From [Phialemoniopsis] sp. UDSM-2020 (Eukaryota > Ascomycota > Sordariomycetes > Thyridiales > Thyridiaceae): a DNA stretch of 64,000 nucleotides. Positions 11,071-22,495 of this stretch are shown piece after piece. Under the pieces are notes generated by a model, which saw only the letters and a program-made list of their open reading frames with translations, did not search any database and was not told where the DNA came from. A program made the position numbers and the translations under genes. Position 1 is the stretch's first letter; each line of letters opens with the position of its first letter. The stretch is taken from positions 2,950,960 through 3,014,959 of the forward strand of contig JAEILZ010000009.1 in assembly GCA_018873225.1 (NCBI GenBank), read 5' to 3'.

Positions 11071-13013
11071 GCCGAGTGCTCTCGCGCAACAGTAATCGGA
11101 GCCGTGATTCGATGCCGTCCACAAGTCGGAACTCCAGCAATGCCTTGCGAAGATTGCACGAGTATTGATGAATGCTGTTAATGGCCCCGAGGGCTCTTTC
11201 TTCGGCGGTTCCTCAACGGCGCGAACTCCACGGCTTAGGTCGCAAGGGCAGTCGATCGCGGAAGCCTAACATGCACTTTATCGTCCCGGTGGCAGTGTTG
11301 TCTCATCTCCAGCACACGCCTCAAATGAATGAATCTGTAGACGGGATTCCCCCTCCATGAGCCAGGGCCACAATCGCAAAGGCAAAATGGGTAAGAGAAA
11401 TGTTTCAAGGCAGTGAACCCGGATCACATCTTCTTCTTAAAAAGGGCCGCGCGTCGGAAATGGGGTGCAGGATCGGCCTGCCAGATTTGGGAAATAGGGC
11501 GACATGTTTGACCCATAATTACGAGCATTCTCGTCTCCTTTTCTTTCAGGTCATGGTCTTACCCTGCTCAGTGGACGGATACTGGACAAAAGTGTGGAGC
11601 GGCTGCACAAAACTCATGTTCGATTCGGTGATCCGGGATTAGCTGCTCAGCAAGCAAGTGCGGAACGGAGCACTTACGGGATCATCCTCCTTTTATGCTT
11701 GATTCAACTATGTATGTTTGGGGGCCAAATGCCTAGAGGTAGCACTTGTTGCTTCCTTTCCCCTGCCCGCTCTCCTTGCCGGAGCGGCTGTGCTCGTTAG
11801 ACTCTGGTTTCAGCTGAAGCGTGGGGCCGCTGTCATCTTTTAGCCACATCCACCCTGCCCATACCCTACCCCAGGGGTAAGTATCGGTACCCTGTTATTC
11901 GCGCGCGCACAATAGTTACGAAGTAGGCATGTGGGTGGGTGTTAGTTGACGTTTCGCCTTCTCAAACTGACCACAGGATTATCCCACTACCTAAGCGTAT
12001 ATGGATCATTCGATTTGTTAGTATCTTGGGTAGAGACTCGCCAAAACCCGTTCAACCTTTCTGACACTCACTTGCTGGACAGTGCTAGTAGCAGCATGAC
12101 GTTTCTTCTAGGTCAAGCTCCAACCACAAGCTCAGCTGGCTGTGCAGACTGCTCTGCAAGTGTTTTCTCTGGGCTGAGACACAGCCTTCTTTGCGAAATG
12201 TTTGGCATGCCCAAATCAAGCTTGACCCACGCTGTCAAGCGGGCAAAACCGATGTTATGCCGTTGAACCCAGTCTCTCACTTGTTTGGGAAAGATAACTG
12301 CTGTGCACCTTACTAGTCGCGACGTAAAACAGACTTCGTCATCTTGGGAGCAGGTTTAACAGTATGCGAAACCCTTTAAGGGGATATTGCCTTCCGTGGA
12401 GCCTCACACGATCAAGGCGCTGGGAACAACTATCTTTTTATGTACCTGCTGTAGTTCAAACAGCCAAGTCATCTCGGGACAACAGCTTGAGTGAAAGTGC
12501 TACACCCTGATGACTGCAATTGTATCTCGACGCCATGGTATATGCGTTTCCATTCACCCAACTATGATATTTCTCAAAGTCATCTGTTTATGGAGCGCTT
12601 TATGGCATTAGAGAAAACACCCGTCGGTTCTATTGATTCCAATCTCTTGGCAGCTTTAAGCGGATCCAGCACCGAACAAGTAACCCAGAGTTTTGAGTGT
12701 CATCTAGAGCCAAAAGGGGACATATCGGTACTCGTCCATCCGGTTCCACCAATCGGCACAAACATGTCAAACAGACCCAGCACAACTCGAGGCATCTCTG
12801 AAGCGATAGTATTGGAGGAAAATCCAATGTTTACATAGCTGGGGAGACATTAGAGCTCCAAAAATTCAATTAGTATCATTTATGGCGTACCAACCCCGTA
12901 CATCAGGTGCGGGGTGTGCAGGACCGACTTGGTGGTACATAATGAGAGACATATCTCTCCATGCTAATAACTATCAAGAGGCAACTTGAAACGTTGCCAC
13001 TCAGTACATCAGC
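11071..13013. other. Intergenic region, 1.9 kb
   Basis: Contains the promoters of the DUF5672-like gene (-) and the pectate lyase (+). The open stretches (for example 12491-12838) have no codon bias, no homology I recognise and no splice partners. No RNA gene or large repeat seen. Confidence 0.45.
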
Positions 13014-14523
13014 ATGAAGATATCTACCACATTGGTAACTCTCGCGGCTGCGTCCGCCGTGAAGGCCGCTGTGCCTGCGTTCCCTGGAGCAGAAGGCTTC
13101 GGAAAAGATGCAGTCGGTGGTCGCACGGGCCAAGTCTACAAGGTGACCAACCTCAAGTAAGAGCATTTCTTGTCGCACCGGTGAGAAATATGTGGTGACG
13201 AGAGACCGAACTAATGTGTCAAAAAGTGACTCCGGAGCAGGTTCTCTTCGTGATGCCGTGTCAAAGGCCAACCGCATTGTCGTCTTCGAAGTGGGAGGAG
13301 TGATCAAGATCACTGACCGCATCGTTGTATCGAAGAACGTGTACATTGCTGGTCAGACTGCCCCGGGCGGCGTAAGTCAAAGACGATTTGTTCTTGTCCT
13401 GAAAAATGATGCTAAGGGTTCACACAGGGAATCGTGGTGTACGGCAACGGATGGTCTTTCTCCAACGCCAACGATGCTATTGTGCGCTACATCACCATAC
13501 GAATGGGCAAGGGTGGGACGAGCGGCAAAGATGCAATCACCATTGCCGATGGCAAGAACATGATATTTGACCACCTAAGCGTGTCTTGGGGCCGTGATGA
13601 GACGTTCTCGATCAGCGGAGACGTGACAGGCGTCACAATCCAGGACACCATCATTGCCCAGGGTCTTGTCTCTCACTCGTGTGGTGGCTTGATTCAGACT
13701 GATGGCGGCGTCAGTCTGTTTCGCAATCTCTACATTGACAACAAGACTCGCAACCCCAAGGTGAAGGGCGCCAATGACTTTCAAAACAACGTGAGTATTT
13801 CGTTGCGTTAGTCGTCAAATTGCACTGCTAGACTCAGCTCAGACTCATATTGATAACAGGTCATCTACAATTGGGGAGGAGGCGGTGGCTACATTGCTGG
13901 AGACAGCGCAGGCGACAGCTACGCCAACATTATCAACAACTATTTCATCTCTGGTCCGGACACCAGTGTCACGGCCTTCACGAGGGGCAACTCTTACTTC
14001 CATGGATGTAGGTTCTCCCTTTTCCCGGCCACGTGTTGAAGATCAACCCGACTGACGAAGACCGAATTTAGACGTCAAGGATAACTTTTATGACTCCAAC
14101 CGTGACGGCAAACTTGACGGCACCGCGCTTTGCGAGACTACCACCTGCTACTCAAACATGGACATCGTCAAGCAGCCATACAACTACCCCGGCCCTGCTA
14201 CTAGCCGTACGGCAGCGCAAGCCCTGGATTATGTCCTGAGCAATGTCGGCAACTCGCGCACTCGTGATGCGGTCGACTCTGCCCTCATTGCGCAGGTCAA
14301 GTCGTATGGAAAGCAAGGCGCCTTAATCTCTGATGAAAAGGAGTTCGGAGGTGTGGGAACCATCGCTGGTGGCTCGGCTCCGGCCGATTCGGACGGGGAT
14401 GGTATTCCTGACGACTGGGAGAAGAAGAACGGGCTCAATCCCAACGATGCTTCCGATGGCATGAAAATTGCCAGCAATGGCTACACCAACCTAGAGAATT
14501 ATGTCAATTCTCTAGTGAAATGA
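13014..14523 (+). CDS. Secreted pectate lyase (PL1-like)
   Basis: Cleaves de-esterified pectate by beta-elimination, Ca2+-dependent, outside the cell. Five exons: 13014-13156, 13227-13371, 13428-13790, 13860-14007 and 14072-14523, all GT-AG and in frame. A signal peptide (MKISTTLVTLAAASAVKA) is followed at once by the family opening FPGAEGFGKDAVGGRTG. Parallel beta-helix motifs follow: GSLRDAVS, IVVFEVGGVI, AIVRYITIRMG, DHLSVSWG and RNPKVKG. WDHxS-like and RxPxxR-like elements match the PL1 substrate and Ca2+ region. The last 60 residues hold a calcium-binding-type loop (DSDGDGIPDDWE) joined by a short acidic linker, as seen in a subset of fungal and Bacteroidetes lyases. Probably induced by plant cell-wall material; no regulatory site is claimed. 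Confidence 0.92.
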
Positions 14524-14899
14524 AGCTTCTCGGTGATGGAGAGGATTTGGCCATGATGCAAACCATTCTTCAAGGTACGACATATTAATTGCAGTAGGCG
14601 CAAGTCATTCTAAATAGGTGTACGTCTCATGAGTAGCAGCTCCTTGCCCTTCATAGTTCTTAGCCATGTAAATAAGTCTTGCCTCTTTTGTGACGTGAGT
14701 GCATATGCCAGCCAACACATCATCCCGCGCCGTTCAAACAGCGGCGATGTCGTACATATCCCGTACGCATCGTTGATCTCACGCGTCCACGGAGGGATAG
14801 TTGCGGGCAAAGGCATGAGTGGCGATGCAGACCGGTCATTGGGGAGGAGGTCTAGTCCTCCTCGCCCCTCGCAAGACGCTGAGTGGCTGTTTCGGTCTT

Positions 14900-16350
14900 G
14901 GAGAATCTCCACGGCTGAATCTTTTTCTCGAAGAGTACGTCGATCTCGGCCACTGCGACTATGATGATTGTCAGCTTCCGATTCTGGTGTACTTTAAAAC
15001 TGATTCGAAGGGATGCCTACCCTTTGGTATCTGGCAAAAGGAGCCACAATTCAGCGGTAGCGGGAAGACCAAGCCCGGCAGAGAACCAGCCCGTCTTCAA
15101 GCTCCAGTTCCACTGATTCTTGTTAACCATGTATGGGACGAGAAAGTCCATGATGAGGCCGAGAAGACACGACATGGCAACGGCCACGCCATTGGTGTAG
15201 GGTCTCAGTCGCTGGGCCAAAATCTCGCCGTTCATGGCACCGGTGGCAGCGCCACAGGTCGACATTCCAATATCTAGCGTACACAGGTGAGCAACAGAAC
15301 ATACACCATATACAGCCAAAAGAGATAATAGGTGTCTTACTCCAGAAACAGGCGAAGAGGACCAAGATATAAGTTCTGGCCTGGGTCTCGGGGACGACGC
15401 CAATGATCCCAACTGCGATGCACGCCAGCCAGGAGACGCTGACTGCAGAACAGGCCAGCGTCCTCCTTCCAAATTTATCGGCAACCAGGGTGAAACCCAG
15501 CACACTCGCAATCTGTATCGAGTTGGTGATGACCTTGACGGTAAAGGGCTGTGCGATTCCAGCCTGCTGGAAGAAATAAGTACCGAAGCTGGAAAAGAGC
15601 TTGAGGCCGATGCACTGCTGCGCGACGCCATCCGGCCTGCAATCAGGGTGCGGAGCTCCTTGGCGACTGAACGCTCGTGCTCAACCATCATGGCGATGAC
15701 ACTATGCTGGTCCTCGAGGTCGTAGTCCGGGATGTTTTGGTATAGCCTCTTCAGGATCCACTTGGCCTGGTCGTCATAGCCACGGTAGACACACCATACT
15801 GGCGACTCTAGAATCAAGAAGCAGATAATTCCACACAGACCGACGTGGCCCTCTGCACAACTCATACATGGAATCAATATGGCAGCGTAGTGTGGCATGA
15901 GTGGAGCTATATCTGACTGATCGACACAGGTGGACCAGATGACCGAAAGAAAATCCACGCCCGGTTGAAAGAACATATTCAGGAGGGCACCATAGGCTTC
16001 ACACGGGTCCTTTTGATTTCACGATGGTAATGCAAATAGTGAATAGTTGAGGATTGTAAATACCCAACTTCATGCGTCCAGTAGCATCAGGCTCTTTGCT
16101 TAATTCAAAGTAGGCGGCAAGCTGCTTAAAGACAGGTGATTCGGAATTTGCAAGAATCAGATTATGACATCTGATAAGAACGACCATTGTGACCCTGACT
16201 GCTAACACAGTGCTCCCTCCAATCATGCCTTCAAAGGCATAATTGCAGATAGAAATCCGTAAACCATGTGAATGATTACAGAGTGTAGCGGAAACCCTCA
16301 ACACCCTCGAGGACCACCTCTCCACGATCTGCCCTTTTGTTGGCACGGGA
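14900..16350 (-). pseudogene. Decayed MFS sugar-transporter pseudogene
   Basis: Pieces of a fungal alpha-glucoside/hexose-type MFS permease lie in order on the minus strand but in different frames. Near 15830-15640 is the post-TM6 region (ESPVWCVYRGYDDQAK through VAKELRTLIAG). A frame change near 15635 moves to GVAQQCIGLKLFSSFGTYFF and ADKFGRRTLACS. A spliceable intron (about 15345-15286) joins CFW to NIGMSTCG, followed by EILAQRLRPYTNG and KNQWNWSLKTGW. The last exon (AEIDVLFEKK, near 14960-14930) is out of phase with its donor. The N-terminal half is represented only by short remnants around 16000-16300 (such as ESPVFKQLAAYFE). At least two frameshifts and large internal losses mean no functional transporter can be made. 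The family call is good; the 5' boundary is uncertain. Confidence 0.75.
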
Positions 16351-17455
16351 GAAGAGGTAAAAGTTTTTCAACGGAATCAACAGAGCGAGAACCTAGGAAA
16401 TAATGTAAGCACATCTTCACAAGAGCATTTCTTGTACATGGGGTCACTAACCTGGAGAGCCATGCAGACGCTAAGCCCAGGGATATACTTACGTCTCCCA
16501 ATAGCGGTTAGCCTATTGTTGGTGCCTGCCCCACATTTACTAGCGTGCGCACGGGCAGACGCGTCGATCAATTGAGAGGCTTGACAACACTAATCTAGAC
16601 GAGGCTTCAGAAGGATCCTCACGGATCGTGCAAGTACTGGCCTTTCACGCCAAGGTTATGTATGCTCTTTATCGTGATCTATTCACAATCCTCTGTCATT
16701 ATTGAGACCTTCTATAGAGCTACTACTGGTATCCATTGATTTTCTGGGTAGTCTCGTATAGGTTGTAAGATGGAAAGCCACTGAAATAAAATAAGGTACA
16801 TCACTTGGCCGTCTCCAGCCTTTGACACACTCGGATTGACAAGAATTGAAGCGCAACAATAGATCTCATAGCATTTCGTGCAGATTAAGCGAGATTTAAC
16901 CGAGTCGCCTAGTCGACTGAGCTCCCAAATTAAAAGGGATTTTCATCGCGACCCCTCCTCATCTGAATTTCTTCACTTTTCAACCTTCCATCCCATCACG
17001 ATTTTTTTGTCGCTGCCAGCAGTGACGCCGCATTTATTTCGTGATCCCGCACGCCTGTTGACTCCTTGCGGAGTCATTTTATCTTTGTTTACTGAGTTGA
17101 ACCTCGACTATCCGCAGTTGAAACTTTCCCGAGAGGTTGACGATCTCGTTGCACCTGCATGCTGAGGAAAGATTCATTGTGTTTGCACCGGGCCTCTTCG
17201 GAGGTACGGTACTTTTCTTTTGACTTCGGTCTTAAGTTGCACTTTGGATCGATTCGAGGCGGTAGCCTGTAGCGAAGGAGACCAGGAGGGTTAGTAGACG
17301 CTCGGTAGTCGGGGCGGGTGTGTTGGACGAGGAAAAGAACGCAACGCGTTAAGGTCGACCGGTTACCTTCGGGTAAACGGTTCTGAGTGTCTTACGACAT
17401 CCTATCTGACCTTATCGCATTTCATACTTCTCCCGTCTTTTGTGAAGTAGTCACC
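16351..17455. other. Upstream region of the SF1 helicase gene
   Basis: No coding region is supported. From about 16870 the sequence becomes TC-rich with runs such as TTTTTTT, typical of a fungal promoter and 5' leader. A strong stem-loop lies at 17358-17381 and is listed separately. Confidence 0.45.
17358..17381 (+). promoter_or_regulatory. UUCG-capped stem-loop in the 5' leader of the helicase gene
   Basis: Ten-nucleotide arms ACCGGTTACC (17358-17367) and GGTAAACGGT (17372-17381) pair at nine of ten positions around a TTCG loop closed by C-G, the exceptionally stable cUUCGg tetraloop. It sits about 75 nt before the ATG at 17456, so it is probably in the transcribed leader. Function unknown; such a hairpin could slow scanning ribosomes. 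Confidence 0.5.
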
Positions 17456-20400
17456 ATGTCTCAACAAGAGAAGACCACCGGTGTTACGGCTGCGAGTAAG
17501 CAGCAGGGCAATGTCAACAAGGACAACGCCGACAAAAAGGGGAATGCCGACAAAGACAAGACCGTCTTCAAGGCCCATACAAAGGACTGTGTCATCCTGT
17601 GAGTATTCCTGACCTGACTCAAGGGTCTGAGTTCTTTAGCTAACCCATGGATCTTAGTGGCGGCACTTCTGGACCAGCTCTCGCCAGCGGAAAGAGCTTC
17701 GGCCTGCCATGGCCAGCATCAGCCTTCAACGCACGCTTTACTGCTGCCACATGGGAAGATACCGATCCTTGGTTTGGGTTCACACTGGAGGCACCCCGTG
17801 GAGACCGTCAAGAGGCCAACGAAGCATCCGGCTTTGGTGTGTGCCATGCCTGTAAGTTGTATCTATTCTATTGCTATGATAATAAAGACTAACAGCTCTA
17901 TCTCCATCAGATGACCGTGCGTTGTACACTGTGATGCCATCTGATCAATACAAGATCACAGTCAAGTTCCCTCGCAGCCAGTGCAATATCACCTTCGATG
18001 CGTTGCCGCCTGCCAATGTGCAAAAATGGTGTTCTAACGTCAAGAATACTGCGCAGCTGTCCATGCTTAAGGTCACTCTCCATCCTGGTGCTAATATCCA
18101 CGTCGAGGGCTTCGGTATGCCATACGCCAACACCAGTGCCTCATAGACGGAGTATGAGGATTGGATTAGCAACCACCGGCCAATCATTGATGATTAGACT
18201 CTTTCCAAGCTCCTTCAGCGGCGCGAGTTCAACTTGATTGTTGCCAAGGCGCCTGCTGACGCTGTCAATACTCTAGGTGAGAAGGCACTAGCTGATCGTT
18301 ACCAAGGCGCCTACTGACACTGTTAATACTCTAGGTGAGAAGGCACTGGGTCCTCAATTCGCTTTCCCATATGGAGTTCCTAAGCACAGTGGAACTCTAT
18401 CTGAGTGGATCGTACTGCTGGATATCAATAAGGGATCCGAGTTTGCCCTGTGCTACACATATAAGGACGACCAAGAACACCTTACTGTCGTTGCTCATTC
18501 GTACACCCAGGACGTCATATGGAAAGAGCAGTGCCTCACTGCGATCCAGAAGATGGAATGGCCAGCGTACTTTGTACGTCCTTCAGGCAACTATCGACAG
18601 GACAGGTCACAAATGATTGTCATCCTTGACGAGGAGTTTTTGACCAAGTACAAAGATGTCTGGCGTGTCCTTATTAAAACCCCCTCGTTTGATATTGCAT
18701 TCAAGCCTTGGGATGATGAGCAGTGGGAAGACAAGCCCGATATGTATACTTGCAAGGTCGAGGACAACATCAAAGGCGGCGATCTTCAACAACACCCCAC
18801 TGAGAAGAACGACTTGGTCCTCCTTGTTCACGGTACACAATTCGATCGAGACCGAGGAGACCTTAAGAACCAGGTTACCTTCCCCGACCGGTCTGAGGCA
18901 AACCGCGCCATGAAGGACGACATGAAGCACTAGTATTGCGTCCGTTTTTGCTTCAGGTCAGAGTGGGATGAGTGCTCACGGAGAATCACAAGTGTCAAGC
19001 TCTTTGCACCAGATGCGGATCCCACCAACTACGGTGCCTGTGGTCTTCCTGAGGATAAGAAGAAGTGGCCTAAACTCCCTGCTGAGCTTGTCCGTAATAT
19101 GCAGCTGCACCGGGCTCTTATCAGGGGTAATGGTTTCTTCGACTGCATCGAGGCTCCCACTGATGTTGAGAAGGCGATGGCTAACCTCAGCCTCGACTCT
19201 ACGTCGGTCCTGGACCAGATGGCTGCCCTCAGCATCGCGAAGTCGAAGCCGCCCCTGCTCCCCGTCCGTAACTTCCTCGGGTTCGACGACAAAGCATACG
19301 CGGACGCAATTGTCGATGAGGCTCTGCCACACGACCGAGTCCGCTTCCGTGCCTATCTCGAGAAGAGGCCTTTGGGACTCGGCCTGATCACAGCAGTAAG
19401 TCTTGATCCATCTACGTGGCAAGTGATACTTCACTGAGCATCCGCTAACAGAACAAACAGGGACCAGGTTTCGGCAAGACAACGGCAGGTGCAGCTGCCA
19501 CCCTGGCAATGCAGGCAGCCTTTGGCCCTGTGTATTGTTCCGGCCCGACCAATGTGTCCGTGAACAACTTCCTCGAGCGTCTCGACGACCGGACCGCCGC
19601 CATCACAGCCCGCCTCAACAAGGACAAGGCGGCGGACGACCCGACGCGACACCGTCGCAAGTTGGTCGTTCGTGGGTACAGCGAGAACGAGGAGAGCGAA
19701 GCGTTCCTACGTCTGCTGCAGCATCCTCACGAGGGTGACGATGCCTCACCGAAGCGCGTGTTCGGTAGGGTGACCAAGTGGAGGTTCCGCTGTTCCCTCG
19801 CCTACTGGGTACTTGTCGTGCTTGGGGCACAGGCAGTCAAATCTCGCGCCCAGGACGTCGAGGATGGCGAGTTTGCCGACCCGCTTCACCCTGATGACCA
19901 CCCACGGCTGCACGCCCTCCGCCAGAGAATCTCCGAGGACAACGACTACTCGAGGTTGATCGAGGTGGCCCGAGGCACCATCACCTGGGAGGAATACCAG
20001 GCCAGAAGCTCCGCCCTCAAGCTGGTCGAGACCTTGATGAAGGATATCCTGCAGCATGCCGACATGCTGGGCACCACGCCTTCTGCCTCTTGCACCGACC
20101 AGAGGTTCATTAAGTGGAAAGAAGAGCAGGCCCGTGCTGTTACTATCGACGAGGCAGCCAATATAGTCAAGGCGGATCTTTACTCCGTACACAGAAATAT
20201 CCTCCTGCCCTGTGTCATGTTCGGAGATTCCAAGTAGCTCCCTCCTACCGTCTTGTCGCAGAACCTCGTCGACGAGGCAAAGAATGTCGTCAACCGCTTT
20301 GCTGGCGATCTCAAGATCTCGGCCATGACATTCTTCGTGGCGGCCGGCTTCCCGGTGTATCGGCTCAAGACCCAGCTCCGCATGGCAAAGGGCATGTTTG

Positions 20401-21241
20401 ATATGATGGCAAAGATCATCTATCCTGATGTGCCCTTCGGCTATGCAGACAGCTGCTCTATCGATAAACCCCAGTTTGCAGAGGGGCGGGCTGTTGAGGC
20501 GTATATACTGAAGAAGTATCCGGATGTCAAGCCGTCACCTGACGGAACCCTCCTCCCTCTTTTCGTCCACTGTGAGGGTACAAGGGTTCAAGTCATTGAG
20601 GCTACTAAGTCCAAACGGAGCGCCGATCAGATCCGAAGGGCCCTAGACTTGATACTGGATCTTGTCAAGTCAGGTATCAAGCCGGCCAGCATCAGTGTGA
20701 TCGCACCATACGCGGCCAATGTTGATCTCATCAAGGTCATCCGAAAAAAGCCCAAGTATAGCGATCTCGCTGAGATGCCACCTGCCTCTACTGTCGATTC
20801 ATACCAGGGCCGAGAGAACGATATTATGGTCATTGTGATAGGTAAGTACATGAGTTTCATCGCCTTGCTCTAGTATTTAGAGCTGACGTTGTAATAGGTA
20901 CACGAGGTCCATCGCCTGGCCCTGGATTCACAGCTGATGAGCAGCGCTTGAATGTCATGTGTAGCCGTCAGAGATCTGCAATGCTGATGGTAGGTGATAT
21001 CCACGTTGCGGGCCGGCTTGATGCCCAGGAGAAGGACAAGGGCGACAGCAAGAAGAAGGGGAAAGGCAAGGCGACCACCAAGAAGGTGTCGTCAGCCAGG
21101 CTTGAAGTTACTGGGCCTGCAGGGGAGAAGATGTATACAAAGGTCACTGCACTTCTCAAGGTACATCAAACCTTTTGGGATGGTGGCCGTGTTGTTACGC
21201 TGCCGGAGGAGCCCAAGGAGGCCGTTGTGGAGGAGGTTTAG
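17456..21241 (+). pseudogene. NFX1/UPF1-like SF1 helicase gene with four in-frame TAG codons
   Basis: Six exons restore one 1163-codon frame: 17456-17598, 17658-17851, 17911-18276, 18335-19395, 19461-20841 and 20898-21241. The C-terminal half is a superfamily-1 (DNA2/NAM7, UPF1-like) helicase: Walker A GPGFGKTT at the start of exon 5, motif II DEAA, motif III GDSK-stop-LPP, motif IV LKTQLRMAKGMFD, motif V STVDSYQGREND and motif VI RLNVMCSRQR. It ends in a Lys-rich, probably disordered segment. The N-terminal half has no recognised domain. TAG occurs in frame at 18144, 18195, 18931 and 20235, each where Gln fits; the last replaces the conserved Gln of motif III. All four can arise from CAG by C-to-T at CpA, the RIP preference. 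Otherwise frame, splice sites and motifs are intact, so the damage looks recent. The relatives act in RNA or DNA surveillance; the role here is unknown. Confidence 0.83.
18236..18351 (+). repeat. 58-bp tandem duplication forming an intron
   Basis: Two adjacent 58-bp copies (18236-18293 and 18294-18351) differ at about six positions, all transitions, most in CpA/TpG context. Each contains TCTAGGTGAG, so the duplication supplies both an acceptor (CTCTAG) and a donor (GTGAGA). Removing 18277-18334, which has a CTGAC branch-like site, restores the reading frame exactly. Confidence 0.88.
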
Positions 21242-21330
21242 TTTTTCGTGTATGGCTGGCTGTACTGTTTTCTTTTACTTATTCAAGTCCTTGTGTTTTC
21301 TTCCATTGTTTTAGTTATGTAGCTCAACGT

Positions 21331-21669
21331 GTCATTCAAAGATTGAAGCCGACGTGGGATGTCTGCCACACATGCACCTATTGTAGGCAAGGAAAGGAGA
21401 TGTTTTGTGCCCAGAACATTGAGTGCGGAGGCCAAGTTGATGGTATGTACACCTGGCCTTCATCTGCACTGACCTATGCTTTTGATACTTGGGCGGCACA
21501 AGGAAAGTTTTCTAACTGATCCGTTCCAAGGCTCGTACAAGCAATACGTTGTTTCGCCGGCACGCTACACGACAGTGAGTTGGCTGTGGTTGAGAATCTG
21601 GAACGGCCGACTCTTTACTAAAAAGTATCTCAGTTGATATCCGATGGAGTGTCTGACCATGTTGCCGGC
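21331..21669 (+). pseudogene. Zinc alcohol dehydrogenase, N-terminal-domain fragment
   Basis: Three small exons (about 21331-21442, 21531-21574 and 21634-21669) with intact GT-AG introns encode part of the GroES-like domain of a medium-chain zinc ADH. Seen are the structural-zinc cysteine cluster (PTWDVCHTCTYCRQGKEMFC), then QVDGSYKQYVVSPARYTT and DGVSDHVAG. The first roughly 90 residues, with the catalytic-zinc ligands, are missing. The frame stops matching ADH after VAG at 21669. The expected continuation, PIMCSA and the whole NAD-binding domain, is found on the minus strand at 46770-45939. It starts only 90 bp after the helicase stop codon. Confidence 0.82.
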
Positions 21670-22495
21670 TGCGGTGACCTCCAGTCTGCTGTCCACGGGA
21701 CCCTGGAACAGCCTCCTCCGCGTGCTCCAGACAACCTACTCCATCACACGACCCTGGGGAAATTGGGCCATCTACGTTATTACCGCGGCTCATCAACAAG
21801 ATTGTGCACGTCTCTTACGTCTTCTGACTGAACAGCGGATGACTACGGCCATGCCAACGGGCCGAAAGCGTCGACTTCATGTTCGTGACGGTGGCGCGAC
21901 ACGGTATCGGGGAACAGGAGGCCACACTCCCTACAACGTAGGCCCGCAAGGGTCCAGAATACCGCCGAATGGCCACGACGTGATATGTCACCAGCACTGT
22001 AAGCAAGCAGCCGCATCCAGCAACAATCCGCAGTAGTTCTCTCGTTGTATTATATTACCAGAATCCGACTCGACGCTATGGTTATGCAATTGCAACAAGT
22101 TGCACATGTCTATTTTCTCCCAGCCATGGATTGAGAGCGCCCACAAGCTTGTCGCAGATCAGCCCAGCTTCCTGGATTCTCCGCATTTGCTTCCCAGTAG
22201 AACCCATTTGAGTTGACCTGACACAGGCTTCTTCTGCACATTGTTTCCAGAATTGCATTCGGCGGTCATACGGTATGTATCTTCGAGAAGATCAAATCTT
22301 GTCGAGGGAGGGGAGTCTTCGGTGCCTTCTTTGAAAATTTGCTCTCATCGTTCTTGCACAGGGGCGGCTGTCAATCTTGAACTGCCACAAGTCAGGCTGA
22401 ATGAAATCGATTTGTCCCACTGCCTAATCTCTGATACCTGAATGATCATTGTCACACTCTGTCGATGCTCCACACTTCTCATCGTTCAACCCGCC
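21670..22495. other. Region after the ADH breakpoint
   Basis: Open stretches (such as 21644-22036 +) show no recognisable domain. If the ADH halves were separated by an inversion, this sequence once adjoined position 46,777 and beyond. From 22080 to 22495 lies the 3' flank of the fused regulator gene; I see nothing else. Confidence 0.35.

Noticed and set aside
12491..12838. A 115-codon open frame upstream of the pectate lyase
   Set aside because: Composition is not protein-like, no signal or domain is visible, and the region reads as promoter.
17456..21241. Genetic-code reassignment of TAG to Gln, suggested by four in-frame TAG codons
   Set aside because: TAG serves as the ordinary stop in other intact genes of the window (for example the small secreted protein), and the stops are confined to this one gene.
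21331..21669. Treating the ADH piece as the start of an independent small gene
   Set aside because: It lacks a start codon and the first 90 residues, and its end abuts exactly the residue where the other ADH fragment begins.
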